A stretch of DNA of 22,196 nt from Christensenella sp. UBA1252 (lineage in GTDB: Bacteria > Bacillota > Clostridia > Christensenellales > CAG-1252): assembly GCA_002308575.1 (NCBI GenBank), contig DBVY01000012.1:1-22196 (forward strand), read 5' to 3'. The translations under genes and the position numbers were made by a program. The notes beneath the pieces were generated by a model. The model did not search any database. It saw only the letters and a program-made list of their open reading frames with translations, and had not been told where the DNA came from. How positions within the stretch are numbered: position 1 is the first letter of the stretch; each line of letters begins with the position of its first letter. Of the stretch, positions 14,411 through 21,693 are shown piece after piece.

Positions 14411-14560
14411 GCGATTTCGCTCGAAAAAACCGCCGTTTTCGAGGAAGAAGTCGGGCGTGTAAAATGGGCGAATTTCGGGCGAATCCTATTATTCTACGCG
14501 CGTGCGCGCGCGGAAAGAAATTTTCGGTGGAAAAAAATTTGCGTTTCCGCTCGTATTTAT
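14411..14560. other. Intergenic stretch with an alternating CG tract
   Basis: Between the padR operon terminator and the xpt promoter I see no gene. It contains an 18-base alternating pyrimidine-purine tract at 14495-14512 (TACGCGCGTGCGCGCGCG) and an inverted pair GCGGAAA (14510-14516) and TTTCCGC (14544-14550). Confidence 0.5.
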
Positions 14561-14589
14561 TTGACACGAAAGGAAAGATATATTACAAT
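14561..14589 (+). promoter_or_regulatory. Promoter of the purine salvage/nucleoside uptake operon
   Basis: A perfect -35 box TTGACA (14561-14566) and TACAAT (14584-14589) are 17 bp apart. Transcription would start near 14596, about 14 bases before the guanine aptamer. Confidence 0.9.
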
Positions 14590-14609
14590 AAAATCACAAA
14601 AGAATATTG

Positions 14610-14749
14610 CCAATATAATCAAGGATAAACGGCCCTTAGAGTTTCTACCGCACAGCCTGAACGTGCGACTATTGGTGGATCGACGCGCTTTCATTTAGCG
14701 CCGTTTCGAGGTTGATTGGCAAGCAAGTTAAGGTTTAACTTGCTTTTTT
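14610..14749 (+). promoter_or_regulatory. Guanine-type purine riboswitch with terminator
   Basis: The aptamer spans 14610-14675. P1 pairs CCAATA (14610-14615) with TATTGG (14670-14675). J1/2 is TAATC. J2/3 carries the hallmark GTTTCTACC (14641-14649). J3/1 is GACTA with C at 14669, the specificity position, which pairs with guanine (U there would mean adenine). P2 is short (AAGG/CCTT) and P3 is CGCAC/GTGCG. The loops are 9 bases each rather than the usual 7, but keep GG (14631-14632) and CC (14656-14657) for the loop-loop contact. The expression platform ends in a terminator, 14721-14749. In the ligand-free state TTGCCAAT (14607-14614) could pair with ATTGGCAA (14715-14722), excluding P1. Guanine binding should thus favour termination and reduce expression of xpt and the transporter. 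Confidence 0.9.
14721..14749 (+). terminator. Riboswitch-controlled terminator
   Basis: AAGCAAGTTAA (14721-14731) pairs perfectly with TTAACTTGCTT (14735-14745) around loop GGT, and six T run from 14744 to 14749. It lies between the aptamer and the xpt start codon. Confidence 0.9.
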
Positions 14750-14783
14750 GATTATTCTTTTGCGGGCAAAAGCGAGCGGTCAT

Positions 14784-15353
14784 ATGAAATTACTGGAAGA
14801 GAAAATTCTGAAAGAAGGTAAGGTCTTGGACGGAGGCGTTTTGAAGGTGGACGGGTTTCTGAACCACCGGTTGGACGCCGCGCTTCTTACCGCGCTCGGA
14901 AAGGATATCGCGTCCAAGTTCGAAAAGAGCGGCGCGACTTTGGTTCTGACCGTTGAATCTTCGGGCATTGCCGTTGCTTTTGCGGCGGCGCAAGCTTTGA
15001 ACGTGCCCGTTCTCGTTGCGAAAAAACATAAATCGGTCAATATCGCGGACGGCGTGTATGCGGCGCCCGTGTTTTCTTTTACGCATAAGACGGAAAATAC
15101 CGTCCTCGTTTCCGCGGAATACATCGGCGAGGGGGATAAAGTCCTCGTCGTGGACGATTTTCTCGCAAGCGGAAACGCGGCGATCGGGCTTCTTTCTCTG
15201 ATCGAGCAGGCGGGCGCGACCCCGGTCGGCTTTGCCGTGGCGATCGAAAAAGAGGAGCAGGGCGGCAGGGCGCTCATCGAAAAGAAAGGCGTGCCCGTTT
15301 ATTCGCTTGCGCGCATTCAAAAAATGAGCGCGAACGAGATCATCTTCGGATAA
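14784..15353 (+). CDS. xpt: Xanthine phosphoribosyltransferase (189 aa)
   Basis: Xpt converts xanthine (and less well guanine) plus PRPP to XMP (GMP) in purine salvage. The chain aligns by eye over its whole length with Bacillus Xpt: MKLLEEKILKEGKVL, VLKVDGFLNHRLD, TVESSGIAVAFAAA, ARKHKS-like VAKKHKSVNIADG, the PRPP-binding loop VLVVDDFLASGNA (120-132), and the C-terminal SLARIQKM. Length is normal (about 190-195). The ATG at 14784 is the first start that fits the family; the frame extends twelve codons upstream from a TTG, but that part overlaps the terminator. There is no strong ribosome binding site, only GAGCGG. It is the first gene of an operon with a nucleoside ABC transporter and lies directly behind a guanine riboswitch, so import and base salvage are co-controlled. 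Confidence 0.96.
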   Translation: MKLLEEKILKEGKVLDGGVLKVDGFLNHRLDAALLTALGKDIASKFEKSGATLVLTVESSGIAVAFAAAQALNVPVLVAKKHKSVNIADGVYAAPVFSFTHKTENTVLVSAEYIGEGDKVLVVDDFLASGNAAIGLLSLIEQAGATPVGFAVAIEKEEQGGRALIEKKGVPVYSLARIQKMSANEIIFG

Positions 15354-15382
15354 ATTTTGCCGAAAGGCAGGGAGGAAAAAAT

Positions 15383-16690
15383 ATGAAAAAGTTACTCACC
15401 ATTATTATGGCACTCGCACTCGTTGCGGCTGTCGCAGTCGGAATGGTCGCTTGTGGCAACAACGACATTAAGGACGCAGAAGAAGTCGAGCTTCCCGCTT
15501 TGACCCTGACGCCCGATATGGATTACTCCAATGTCAACATTGCCGGCAGCTTCAAGATCGGTATGATCTGCTTGCACGGCACCGAGTCCACCTACGACCT
15601 CAACTTCATCAATGCGGCGAAGGCGGCGGTCAAAGAGCTTGGCATGGCGGACGGTCAGTTGATCATCAAGACCGGTGTTCCCGAGGGCGAAAAGTGCTAC
15701 GAAGTCGCTACCGACCTCATCAGGAAGGACGGCTGCAACGTGATCTTCGCGGATAGCTTCGGTCATGAGGATTACATGCTCAGAGCGGCAAGAGAGAACC
15801 CCACCGTTCAATTCTGCCATGCGACCGGTTACAAGGCTGCGATCGAGAACCTTGCCAACTATCATAACGCTTTCGCGTCCATCTACGAAGGCCGCTTCCT
15901 CGCGGGTATCGCCGCAGGTTTGAAGCTTTACGAGATCAACAAGGACAAGGCTGCCGACAAGCAAAACTACAAGATGGGTTACGTCGGTGCTTGGACGTAT
16001 GCGGAAGTTATCTCCGGTTACTCCTCTTTCTTCCTCGGTGCGAAGTATGCTTTGAACCAGAAAGAAGCGGGTCTCGGCAACAAGCTCACGATGGACGTTA
16101 AGTTCACCGGTTCTTGGTTCGACATCACCGCCGAAAAGAATGCGGCGAACGCTTTGATCAGCCGCGGTTGCGCTTTGATCAGCCAGCACGCCGACTCCAT
16201 GGGCGCTCCTTCCGCTTGCGAAGCTGCGGGCGTTCCCAACGTTTCTTACAACGGCAGCACGATCGTTTCCTGCCCCAACACCTTCCTCGTTTCCAGCCGT
16301 ATCAACTGGACTCCGTATGTGAAGTACATCATCGCGAAGACCTCGAAGGGTGAAGCGTTTGGCACCGATTACACCGGCACTTTGAAGAACGGCTCCGTTG
16401 CGTTGACCGCTTTGAACGGCGACGCGATCGCGGAAGGCACCGTTGACGCGATCGTTGACGCTCGTACGAAGATCATCAACGGCTCGTTGAAAGTCTTCGA
16501 CGTTACCACCTTCACCGTTGGCGGCAACAGACTCACCGGCGAACTCGTTCAGAATGGCGCTTACCAAGAGTCTTCCACCGCGTCCGCGCCTTCTTTCGAC
16601 GCGCAGATCGACGGCATCAAGTTGTTGAACAAAGTCTTCGAGGCGGATAAGGACGGTAACCCGGTTCTTCTCCCCGGCGACGAGGACTAA
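15383..16690 (+). CDS. BMP-family purine nucleoside-binding lipoprotein (435 aa)
   Basis: This is the substrate-binding subunit of an ABC importer, of the BMP/PnrA/NupN family, which binds purine nucleosides outside the membrane. The signal peptide ends in a lipobox MVAC with the lipidated Cys24. The family core starts at FKIGMICLHGTESTYDLNFINAAKAAVKELG (about 56-86). It continues with CNVIFADSFGHEDYMLRAARENPTVQFCHATGY, NAFASIYEGRFLAGIAAG, KMGYVGAWTYAEVISGYSSFFLGAKYA and SRGCALISQHADSMG. The tail after about 385 is longer than in many members. RBS GGGAGG lies before the ATG, 29 bases after xpt. Codons here are biased to forms such as GGT, AAG and TTC compared with neighbours, as expected of a highly expressed binding protein. 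The guanine riboswitch upstream supports purine nucleosides (guanosine, inosine) as ligand. Confidence 0.92.
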   Translation: MKKLLTIIMALALVAAVAVGMVACGNNDIKDAEEVELPALTLTPDMDYSNVNIAGSFKIGMICLHGTESTYDLNFINAAKAAVKELGMADGQLIIKTGVPEGEKCYEVATDLIRKDGCNVIFADSFGHEDYMLRAARENPTVQFCHATGYKAAIENLANYHNAFASIYEGRFLAGIAAGLKLYEINKDKAADKQNYKMGYVGAWTYAEVISGYSSFFLGAKYALNQKEAGLGNKLTMDVKFTGSWFDITAEKNAANALISRGCALISQHADSMGAPSACEAAGVPNVSYNGSTIVSCPNTFLVSSRINWTPYVKYIIAKTSKGEAFGTDYTGTLKNGSVALTALNGDAIAEGTVDAIVDARTKIINGSLKVFDVTTFTVGGNRLTGELVQNGAYQESSTASAPSFDAQIDGIKLLNKVFEADKDGNPVLLPGDED

Positions 16691-16724
16691 TTCCTTAAAT
16701 CAACCAATTAACCGAATTAACACA

Positions 16725-16755
16725 GCCTCTCGCAGGACTCGCTCTTGCGAGAGGC
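16725..16755 (+). other. Hairpin after the binding-protein gene
   Basis: GCCTCTCGCA (16725-16734) pairs perfectly with TGCGAGAGGC (16746-16755) over 10 bp, but no T run follows. It sits in the only sizeable gap of the transporter operon, 34 bases after the binding-protein stop. Such a hairpin can stabilise the 3' end of the upstream message or partly attenuate transcription, so that the binding protein is made in excess over the ATPase and permeases. Confidence 0.65.
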
Positions 16756-16784
16756 GTTTGTGTTCCATCGGAGTCATTTTTTAA

Positions 16785-18758
16785 ATGGAAAACGCAATCG
16801 AAATGAAAAATATCACCAAGACCTTTGGCTCGGTGATTGCGAATAAAAACGTAAGTCTTGAAATTCGCAAAGGGGAAATTTTGTCCGTCCTCGGAGAAAA
16901 CGGGTGCGGCAAGACGACCTTAATGAATATGATCGCGGGGATTTATTATCCGGACGAAGGGCAAATCTTCGTAAACGGGGAAGAGGTCACGATCAAAAAT
17001 CCGAAGGACGCGTTCCGCTATAAAATCGGTATGATCCATCAACATTTCAAGTTGGTGGACGTTTTTACCGCCGCGGACAACATTATTTTGGGCGAAAAAA
17101 TGCCCGAATTCAATTTGCGCAAAGAGTATAAGCGCTTGCAAAAGAAATACAAGGGTCAATTTAAGGCGCTGAAGGCGCAAGAAAAAACCTATTTTGAAGA
17201 AGGCGGCTCGCGTTTTACAAAAGAATACGGCGAGATCGTTCGAAAAGAGACGGGCGTCTTCAATCGCGCGCTCTTGCATATCGGTTCCTTGGGTTGGATC
17301 AAGCTTTGGAAGCACGCCAAATTCAATTATCTTTCCGCCATGCGCGTTAAGAAATTGCAGGCGATCGTGGATACCTACGGATTCCAACTCGATTTGAGTA
17401 AGAAAATATACGAGATGTCCGTTTCGGAGAAACAGACGGTCGAAATCATAAAAACCTTGTACCGCGGCGCGGAGATCCTGATTTTGGACGAACCGACCGC
17501 CGTTTTGACGCCGCAGGAGATTCGGAAACTGTTCGAAGTGCTCCGTATTATGCGCGAAAACGGTAAAGCCGTCGTTATCATTACCCATAAACTGAACGAG
17601 GTCATGGAGATCTCCGATCGCGTGGCGGTTTTAAGAAAGGGCGAGCATATCGCAACGGTCAACACGCGCGAAACGAACGAAAAACAGCTGACCGAAATGA
17701 TGGTCGGTAAAAAGGTGGATTTAAATATCGCGAGAAAGGATCCCGTGGATCCCAAACCCCGCTTGATCATCGAGCATATGACCGTCAAGAATCGTGACGG
17801 TATCAACGCGGTGGACGACGTTTCCTTTACCGTAAACGGCGGCGAGATCCTCGGTATCGCGGGCATTTCGGGCAACGGGCAGAAGGAGCTCCTTGAGGGC
17901 ATCGCCGGACTGCAAAAGGTCGAGTGCGGCGACATTATTTTCCACAATCCCAAGAAGAATAAGCCCGTCACCTTCTTCCACCACAGCCTGAAAAAGATCA
18001 AGAGAATGGCGGCGGAAGGGTTTTTCCATTATCCGAACGGCGAGAAAGTTGATCTGAAAGGGAAGCGCAAAAAAGAGATCGTCGAACTCGTCAACAAGGA
18101 GCAGATCCTGTTTTACGAGGACGAGATCATCGACCTCAGGCATCGCACCCCGCGCGAGATCCAAGAGCTCGGCATCAAACTTTCCTTCGTTCCCGAAGAC
18201 CGCTTGAATATGGGTCTTGTCGGCAATATGAGCATCGTTGACAATATGGCGCTTCGGAGCTACCGCAAAGGAAAATCCGTTTTCGTTAACAAAAAGAGAC
18301 CGAAGAACCTCGCCGACACGATCATTCGCGATCTCGAAGTCGTAACGCCGAGCGACATGACGCCCGTGCGCCGTTTGTCCGGCGGTAACGTCCAAAAAGT
18401 CCTTGTCGGGCGTGAGATATCCTCGTCGCCGAAGGTTTTGATGGCGGCGTACCCCGTGCGCGGTTTGGATATCAATTCTTCCTATTTGATCTATAACCTT
18501 TTGAACCAACAAAAGGAAAAGAACGTCGCGGTCGTCTTCGTCGGCGAAGACCTCGACGTGTTGCTCGCCTTGTCCGATCGCTTGGTCGTCCTCTCGGGCG
18601 GCAAGGTCGCGGGCATCGTGGACGCGCGCACGGTCACCAAGGAAGAAGTCGGTTTGATGATGCTCAGCCGTGCGTCCGTAGAGGATTCGAAGCTCTTTGC
18701 CGATGCCCTCGGCAAGAAACAAAACGACGACGAAAAGGAGGAGGGAGAAAATGACTGA
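16785..18758 (+). CDS. Nucleoside ABC transporter ATPase, two NBDs with insertions (657 aa)
   Basis: This is the double nucleotide-binding-domain ATPase of the BMP-type nucleoside importer (NupO/YufO-like). NBD1 has Walker A GENGCGKTT (37-45), Q-loop region HQHF (85-88), a degenerate signature MSVSEKQTVE (211-220), Walker B ILILDEPT (231-238) and the His switch ITHKL. NBD2 has a degenerate Walker A GISGNGQK (360-367), FVPEDR (468-473), signature LSGGNVQK and a Walker B without the catalytic Glu (VLMAAYPVRGLD, 551-562), as is usual in this family. It is about 145 residues longer than the usual 510. Two lysine-rich insertions explain this: about 107-190 in NBD1, between the Q-loop and signature, and about 388-455 in NBD2. 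GGAG (16770-16773) precedes the ATG. The end overlaps the next gene by eight bases. Confidence 0.92.
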   Translation: MENAIEMKNITKTFGSVIANKNVSLEIRKGEILSVLGENGCGKTTLMNMIAGIYYPDEGQIFVNGEEVTIKNPKDAFRYKIGMIHQHFKLVDVFTAADNIILGEKMPEFNLRKEYKRLQKKYKGQFKALKAQEKTYFEEGGSRFTKEYGEIVRKETGVFNRALLHIGSLGWIKLWKHAKFNYLSAMRVKKLQAIVDTYGFQLDLSKKIYEMSVSEKQTVEIIKTLYRGAEILILDEPTAVLTPQEIRKLFEVLRIMRENGKAVVIITHKLNEVMEISDRVAVLRKGEHIATVNTRETNEKQLTEMMVGKKVDLNIARKDPVDPKPRLIIEHMTVKNRDGINAVDDVSFTVNGGEILGIAGISGNGQKELLEGIAGLQKVECGDIIFHNPKKNKPVTFFHHSLKKIKRMAAEGFFHYPNGEKVDLKGKRKKEIVELVNKEQILFYEDEIIDLRHRTPREIQELGIKLSFVPEDRLNMGLVGNMSIVDNMALRSYRKGKSVFVNKKRPKNLADTIIRDLEVVTPSDMTPVRRLSGGNVQKVLVGREISSSPKVLMAAYPVRGLDINSSYLIYNLLNQQKEKNVAVVFVGEDLDVLLALSDRLVVLSGGKVAGIVDARTVTKEEVGLMMLSRASVEDSKLFADALGKKQNDDEKEEGEND

Positions 18759-19935
18759 ACAAAAGAAAACGCGCGAACCTCTTTTCCATCTCGTTAAGAG
18801 GATAAACGTTCCCGCTTGGCAAGCTTGGGCGATCCGCGGCGGCGCGATCGTGGGCGGCTTCCTGTTGATCGGGATCTTGATCTACGCCTTCCTCGGGATC
18901 TTCCCGACCGACGCGTATCGGTATATGTTCGAAGGCGCTTTCGGCAGCCAATACAGAGTGATGGTGCTTCTGCGCGATCTCGCGATCTTACTGCTTTTCG
19001 CACTCGCCGTGACTCCCGCGTTCAAAATGAAGTTTTGGAACATCGGCGCGGAAGGGCAGGTGCTGATGGGCGCCTATTGCTGTATGGTCTGCCTGTATTA
19101 TTTGGGCGGCAAGATCAATAACGTCGTTTTGATCTTCATTGCGCTGGCGTGCGCGATCCTCGGCGGCGCGATCTGGGCGGTGATCCCCGCGCTCTTTAAG
19201 GCGAAATGGAACACGAACGAAACCCTATTCACCTTGATGATGAACTATGTTTCCGTTCGTATCATCGAGTATACGATCAAAGTCTGGGTTCCGGGCGGAA
19301 CGGGCGTTTTGCCCACGATGCATTACGGCAACCTTCCCACGATCGCGGGCGAGAATTTTTGGTTCAGCATTATCGTGGCGTTGGTGCTTACGGCCGTGAT
19401 GTATACGTATCTGCGTTTCAGCAAACACGGCTACGAGATCACCGTCGTCGGCGAGAGCGAGAATACCGCTCGTTATATCGGTATTAACGTTAAAAAGGTC
19501 ATTATCCGCACCTTGATTCTCTCGGGTATCATCTGCGGCGTTACGGGCTTCCTTCTCGTTTCGGGTATCAACCATTCGTTGACCAGCGAATCGGCGGGCG
19601 GCAGAGGCTTTACCGCGATCCTCGTTTCGTGGCTCGCGAAATTCAACCCGGTCGGAATGATCTTTACGTCCTTGCTGGTCGTCTTCCTCTCCGCGGGAAC
19701 GGACGAGATCATGACCAAAGGCGGCATCACGACCTCTTTCTTCTCGCAAGTCGTTACGGGACTTATGTTCCTTTTGATCATAGGTTGTGAGTTCTTTATC
19801 AACTATAAAATTGTCTTCCGCCATCACGCGGAAGCTCCGAAAACGCCGATCGGGACGGGTTCGACGACCGCGGAAACGGCGTTGACTGCGAGCGAAGACG
19901 CGTCCGCCGACGCGGCAAAGGAGGAAAACGTATGA
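18751..19935 (+). CDS. Nucleoside ABC transporter permease 1 (394 aa)
   Basis: This is the first membrane subunit of the importer (NupP/YufP-like, BPD_transp_2 family). After a short cytoplasmic start there is a first helix WAIRGGAIVGGFLLIGILIY, and about nine further hydrophobic segments follow. Family-typical parts include MKFWNIGAEGQVLMGAY, KAKWNTNETLFTLMMNYVSV, YEITVVGESENTARYIGINVKK and SAGGRGFTAILVSWLAKFNP. A long charged C-terminal tail rich in Thr, Ala and Glu (from about 360) is unusual but not disruptive. The ATG at 18751, behind GGAGGAGGGAG, overlaps the ATPase end by eight bases. An in-frame ATG 18 codons earlier lies in the ATPase gene and lacks a ribosome binding site. Its stop overlaps the next start by four bases. 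Confidence 0.92.
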   Translation: MTEQKKTREPLFHLVKRINVPAWQAWAIRGGAIVGGFLLIGILIYAFLGIFPTDAYRYMFEGAFGSQYRVMVLLRDLAILLLFALAVTPAFKMKFWNIGAEGQVLMGAYCCMVCLYYLGGKINNVVLIFIALACAILGGAIWAVIPALFKAKWNTNETLFTLMMNYVSVRIIEYTIKVWVPGGTGVLPTMHYGNLPTIAGENFWFSIIVALVLTAVMYTYLRFSKHGYEITVVGESENTARYIGINVKKVIIRTLILSGIICGVTGFLLVSGINHSLTSESAGGRGFTAILVSWLAKFNPVGMIFTSLLVVFLSAGTDEIMTKGGITTSFFSQVVTGLMFLLIIGCEFFINYKIVFRHHAEAPKTPIGTGSTTAETALTASEDASADAAKEENV

Positions 19936-20879
19936 TCGTACCTTTTTTATCCGAAGCATTGAAATTAAGCGCGGCTTTCCTTTACGGGTCCACGGGAGAG
20001 ATCGTTATCGAAAAGAGCGGACACCTGAACCTCGGGATCCCGGGCGTTATGAGCGTGGGCGGCGCCGTCGGGTGCGTCACTGTCTACTATCTTTTGAAAG
20101 CGAAGATCTATTCGACCTTTTTATTGCTTTTCCTTCCGCTTCTCACGACGATTGTTGCGGGCGGCTTGATGGGTTTGCTGTATAGCTTTATGACCGTTAC
20201 TTTGCGCGCCAATCAAAACGTGACCGGTCTTGCGCTGACTTCGTTGGGCGTAGGTTTGGCGGGTTATATCATGACGCAGAAAGGGGAAGCGGCGCTGATC
20301 GTCGGAAAAACCAGCAAGATCTTTGCGTCGCTCTTCCAAATCCAAAGCGAGAATTGGTTCGTAAAGATATTCTTGTCGCACGGCTTGTTGTTTTACCTTG
20401 CGATCATCATCGCGATCGTTACGCAGATCGTCTTAAATCGAACGCGCGTTGGGTTGCACCTGCGCGCCGTGGGCGAAAATCCCGCGACGGCGGACTCGGC
20501 GGGTATCAACGTAACCGCGTATCGCTATATCGCAACGATCATCGGTTCGGCGATCGCCGCGATCGGCGGGCACTTTACGATTATGGAATATATGGGCGGA
20601 AACTGGGAATACATTCTCGAAGGCTTCGGCTGGTTGTCCGTCGCGCTTGTTATTTTTACCGTTTGGCGTCCGGCGCTTTCGATTTTGGGTTCCGTGATCT
20701 TCGGCGGATTGTACATTGCGGCGGCGTATATAAACGTGTCGTTTGCGCAAACCGAACTCATTAAAACCATTCCTTACGTGATCACGATCATCGTTTTGAT
20801 CATAACGAGTATCGTCGGGAGCAAGAAGGCGCAACCGCCTGCATCTTTGGGTATGAACTACTTCCGCGAAGAACGCTGA
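19932..20879 (+). CDS. Nucleoside ABC transporter permease 2 (315 aa)
   Basis: This is the second permease of the same importer (NupQ/YufQ-like, BPD_transp_2). It begins MIVPFLSEALKLSAAFLYGSTGEIVIEKSGHLNLGIPGVMSVGG, a clear family start, and carries LRANQNVTGLALTSLGVGLAGY, RTRVGLHLRAVGENPATADSAGINV and GGHFTIMEYMGGNWEYILEGFGWLSVALVIF, with about eight to nine hydrophobic segments. Length is normal. The ATGA overlap with permease 1 indicates coupled translation; the RBS AAAGGAGG lies in the end of that gene. The C-terminus PASLGMNYFREER fits the family, so the gene is complete although its stop codon lies inside an inverted repeat that starts at 20876. Confidence 0.93.
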   Translation: MIVPFLSEALKLSAAFLYGSTGEIVIEKSGHLNLGIPGVMSVGGAVGCVTVYYLLKAKIYSTFLLLFLPLLTTIVAGGLMGLLYSFMTVTLRANQNVTGLALTSLGVGLAGYIMTQKGEAALIVGKTSKIFASLFQIQSENWFVKIFLSHGLLFYLAIIIAIVTQIVLNRTRVGLHLRAVGENPATADSAGINVTAYRYIATIIGSAIAAIGGHFTIMEYMGGNWEYILEGFGWLSVALVIFTVWRPALSILGSVIFGGLYIAAAYINVSFAQTELIKTIPYVITIIVLIITSIVGSKKAQPPASLGMNYFREER

Positions 20880-21000
20880 GCGCGGATAAGGGCACATCTG
20901 CTTTGTTGCAATTCAAAATGCCGCAGTTACGTACGAAAGAGTACGCGCCTGCGGCATTTTTTCATTGCGCCTCGCATCTGAACCCCTTATCCGCGCTCAG
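20876..21000. repeat. 125-bp element with perfect 17-bp inverted repeats and an inner terminator
   Basis: CTGAGCGCGGATAAGGG (20876-20892) is repeated in inverted form at 20984-21000. The left arm contains the stop codon of the second permease. Inside lies the hairpin of the terminator at 20915-20960. The layout is like a small mobile element (MITE-like) or a long nested stem. No flanking target duplication is obvious. It occupies the first part of the 414-base gap 20880-21293. Confidence 0.7.
20915..20962 (+). terminator. Terminator of the nucleoside transporter operon
   Basis: AAAATGCCGCAG (20915-20926) pairs with CTGCGGCATTTT (20949-20960), and GTAC at 20931-20934 and 20941-20944 can pair inside. 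Six T follow the GC-rich part at 20957-20962. Confidence 0.8.
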
Positions 21001-21033
21001 GTTTCGCGCGTATAACGGCATAATTGCGTCTTT

Positions 21034-21104
21034 TCTGCCTTTGTGACGGCGAAATCACGCACGAATGAGTACGCGCCTGCGGCGTTTTTTCATCGCTTCT
21101 CGCT
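21034..21104 (+). repeat. Diverged second copy of the terminator element
   Basis: From TCTGC to CTCGC this stretch resembles 20897-20975. The best part is 21061-21104 against 20935-20980, including the shared GAGTACGCGCCTGCGGC followed by a single changed base and TTTTTTCAT. The left arm of the terminator stem is not preserved here, so this copy would not form the same hairpin. A further nested palindrome follows at 21085-21131 (TTTTTCA with TGAAAAA, inner CGGAGA with TCTCCG). The rest up to 21231 holds no gene that I can support. Confidence 0.6.
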
Positions 21105-21231
21105 CCGGAGATCTTCTCCGCTCCGTGAAAAAGGATCCTATGATTTCATTCGATTTTGCAATTCGCGGAGCGAAGCGAGAATTTACGAGGCGGCAATTCG
21201 CGCGCAGATTATTTATATATTAGTAAGTAAT

Positions 21232-21260
21232 TTGACAAATAGAAAAAACGCGTTTATGAT
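21232..21260 (+). promoter_or_regulatory. Promoter of the GNAT/fhs genes
   Basis: A perfect -35 TTGACA (21232-21237) and -10 TATGAT (21255-21260) are 17 bp apart. The start site would be near 21267. The first bases of the message form a hairpin ATGCGG (21266-21271) with CCGCAT (21279-21284), ending directly before the AGGAG ribosome binding site (21285-21289). Confidence 0.85.
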
Positions 21261-21293
21261 AATAAATGCGGCAGGATACCGCATAGGAGAAAT

Positions 21294-21665
21294 ATGCTTC
21301 ACGTAAAGCCTTGTTTATCGGACGAATGCGAAAAAATCTACGCCGAGGTCGCCCCCGGCGCGCTTTTGCCTGCGGGGATCGACGTGGGGCTTTTTTCGGA
21401 CGGCGCTTTGATCGGCGCGGCGCGCGTTTCGTTCGGCGAGGATAAAGCGCGGCTCGAAGCGGTCTGTCTGCTTCCCGCGTTTCGCAAAAACGGCTTCGGG
21501 GATTTTCTGACCCGCGCGGTCATGGACGCCTACACGCGTTCGCTCCCCGTTTTCGAGGTTGCGTACGTCAGCGATTATTTTTTGAAATTCGGGTTCGCGG
21601 CGCAGGGCGATAAAATGGCGATCCAAAGCGACAAGATCAAATTCCCGTCCCATTGCGGACATTAA
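21294..21665 (+). CDS. GNAT-family N-acetyltransferase (123 aa)
   Basis: This is a compact acetyl-CoA-dependent N-acetyltransferase. The core is seen as [50 protein letters not shown]. The acetyl-CoA pyrophosphate loop is RKNGFG (about residues 63-68, in the Q/R-x-x-G-x-G/A pattern). It is followed by a strand [15 protein letters not shown] typical of the GNAT end, where YF-KFGF marks the usual closing motif. At 123 residues it is short but complete, with no fused domain. AGGAG precedes the ATG by four bases. It is followed after 28 bases by fhs, so the two are probably co-transcribed. The acceptor substrate is unknown. Confidence 0.88.
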   Translation: MLHVKPCLSDECEKIYAEVAPGALLPAGIDVGLFSDGALIGAARVSFGEDKARLEAVCLLPAFRKNGFGDFLTRAVMDAYTRSLPVFEVAYVSDYFLKFGFAAQGDKMAIQSDKIKFPSHCGH

Positions 21666-21693
21666 CGATTCGGCTTTGCCGAAGGAGGATAAA

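Noticed and set aside
15392..16567. 391-codon - strand frame opposite the BMP lipoprotein gene
   Set aside because: Shadow of a highly biased gene; the + strand product is a clear family member.
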